Source of the DNA: Candidatus Omnitrophota bacterium
GTDB lineage: Bacteria; Omnitrophota; Gorgyraeia; Gygaellales; Profunditerraquicolaceae
Assembly: GCA_026387485.1 (NCBI GenBank)
Contig: JAPLLQ010000036.1
Coordinates: 1 to 6,210 of the forward strand
DNA length: 6,210 nucleotides
Reading direction: 5' to 3'
In this document: in pieces, positions 6,091 through 6,210 of the stretch
How the letters are laid out: every line of letters begins with the position of its first letter
Position numbering within the stretch: the stretch's first letter is position 1
Translations under genes and position numbers: made by a program
The notes under the pieces: generated by a model
What the model was told of the DNA's origin: nothing
Database searches by the model: none
Seen by the model: only the letters and a program-made list of their open reading frames with translations

Positions 6091-6096
6091 CTCCTT
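6091..6096 (-). promoter_or_regulatory. Ribosome binding site of the 51-residue gene
   Basis: A perfect AAGGAG on the minus strand, six bases before GTG at 6084. It overlaps the TAA stop (6095-6097) of the upstream flavoenzyme gene, suggesting coupled translation, and it fixes the start at 6084 rather than 6135. Confidence 0.75.
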
Positions 6097-6210
6097 AATC
6101 CCGTAAACAAGCCTCTGCCCCTGTAACAAGTTCACGGATCAACTCTTTGACTGAGACTATCTTTTTAATCCGATAGGCATTGCTGCCACACATGGCAAAC
6201 CCCTTGTCCA
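6095..6210 (-). CDS. Nitronate monooxygenase/2-nitropropane dioxygenase-like protein, C-terminal 37 residues (5' end outside window)
   Basis: A reading frame enters from the window edge and stops at TAA (6095-6097). The visible tail contains KGFAMCGSNAYRIKKIVSVK and continues ELIRELVTGAE. The pattern CG(A/S)NAYR followed by (D/K)KIVSVKEL is the C-terminal signature I associate with the FMN-dependent nitronate monooxygenase family, whose members oxidise nitronates or act as NAD(P)H:quinone or enoyl reductases. Only about a tenth of the protein is present, so the flavin site and catalytic residues cannot be checked. The small charged-protein gene begins 10 bp downstream, with its ribosome binding site overlapping this stop codon. 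The family call rests on a short tail and should be treated as probable. Confidence 0.65.
   Translation of the reverse strand, partial: DKGFAMCGSNAYRIKKIVSVKELIRELVTGAEACLRD

Noticed and set aside
6085..6135. GTG start at 6135 for the small charged protein
   Set aside because: The 17 extra codons overlap the nitronate monooxygenase-like tail in another frame; the GTG at 6084 has a perfect ribosome binding site.

Overview
The window reads as a stretch of chromosome from an uncultured Gram-negative bacterium (two membranes, outer-membrane lipid transport, lipoproteins) with moderate GC, by eye a little over 40%. Every gene I can support is on the minus strand, so the layout is best read from high to low coordinates. 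No mobile elements, RNA genes, CRISPR arrays or plus-strand genes are visible. The phylum cannot be fixed from the sequence. The gene families would fit Omnitrophota or a deltaproteobacterium-like lineage, but that is a guess from family resemblance.

Upstream block (6210 to about 5831): the last 37 codons of a nitronate monooxygenase/2-nitropropane dioxygenase-like flavoenzyme, then a 51-residue highly charged small protein 10 bp later, then an open stretch without a start codon that encodes the second half of a small zinc ribbon and looks like a gene remnant. A 104-bp gap follows and probably carries the leader of the next unit.

Main operon (5726 to 1 and beyond): a short membrane-anchored AsmA-like periplasmic protein; an MlaE-type permease with a fused N-terminal STAS domain; an MlaF-type ABC ATPase; a single-domain MCE protein whose MCE sequence looks PqiB-like; a PqiC/YmbA-type auxiliary lipoprotein; a lipoprotein NlpC/P60 cell-wall peptidase with SH3-like domains; and the first 93 codons of a DedA-family membrane protein that runs off the window. 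Gaps are tiny (2-18 bp) and several junctions overlap (TAATG, GTGA), so these seven genes are very probably co-transcribed and partly translationally coupled.

Working model: permease, ATPase and MCE protein form an inner-membrane phospholipid transporter that handles lipid between the inner and outer membranes. The PqiC-like lipoprotein would be its outer-membrane or periplasmic partner, replacing the MlaC/MlaA branch of the E. coli Mla pathway, none of which is encoded here. The AsmA-like protein, the peptidoglycan hydrolase and the DedA protein (family tied to undecaprenyl-phosphate or phospholipid flipping) all act on the same compartment, so the locus looks like an envelope lipid-homeostasis cluster. 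No wholly unknown system is evident. The most interesting points are the Mla/Pqi hybrid composition, the AsmA-like gene heading the operon, and the degenerate zinc ribbon and conserved-looking small protein just upstream.
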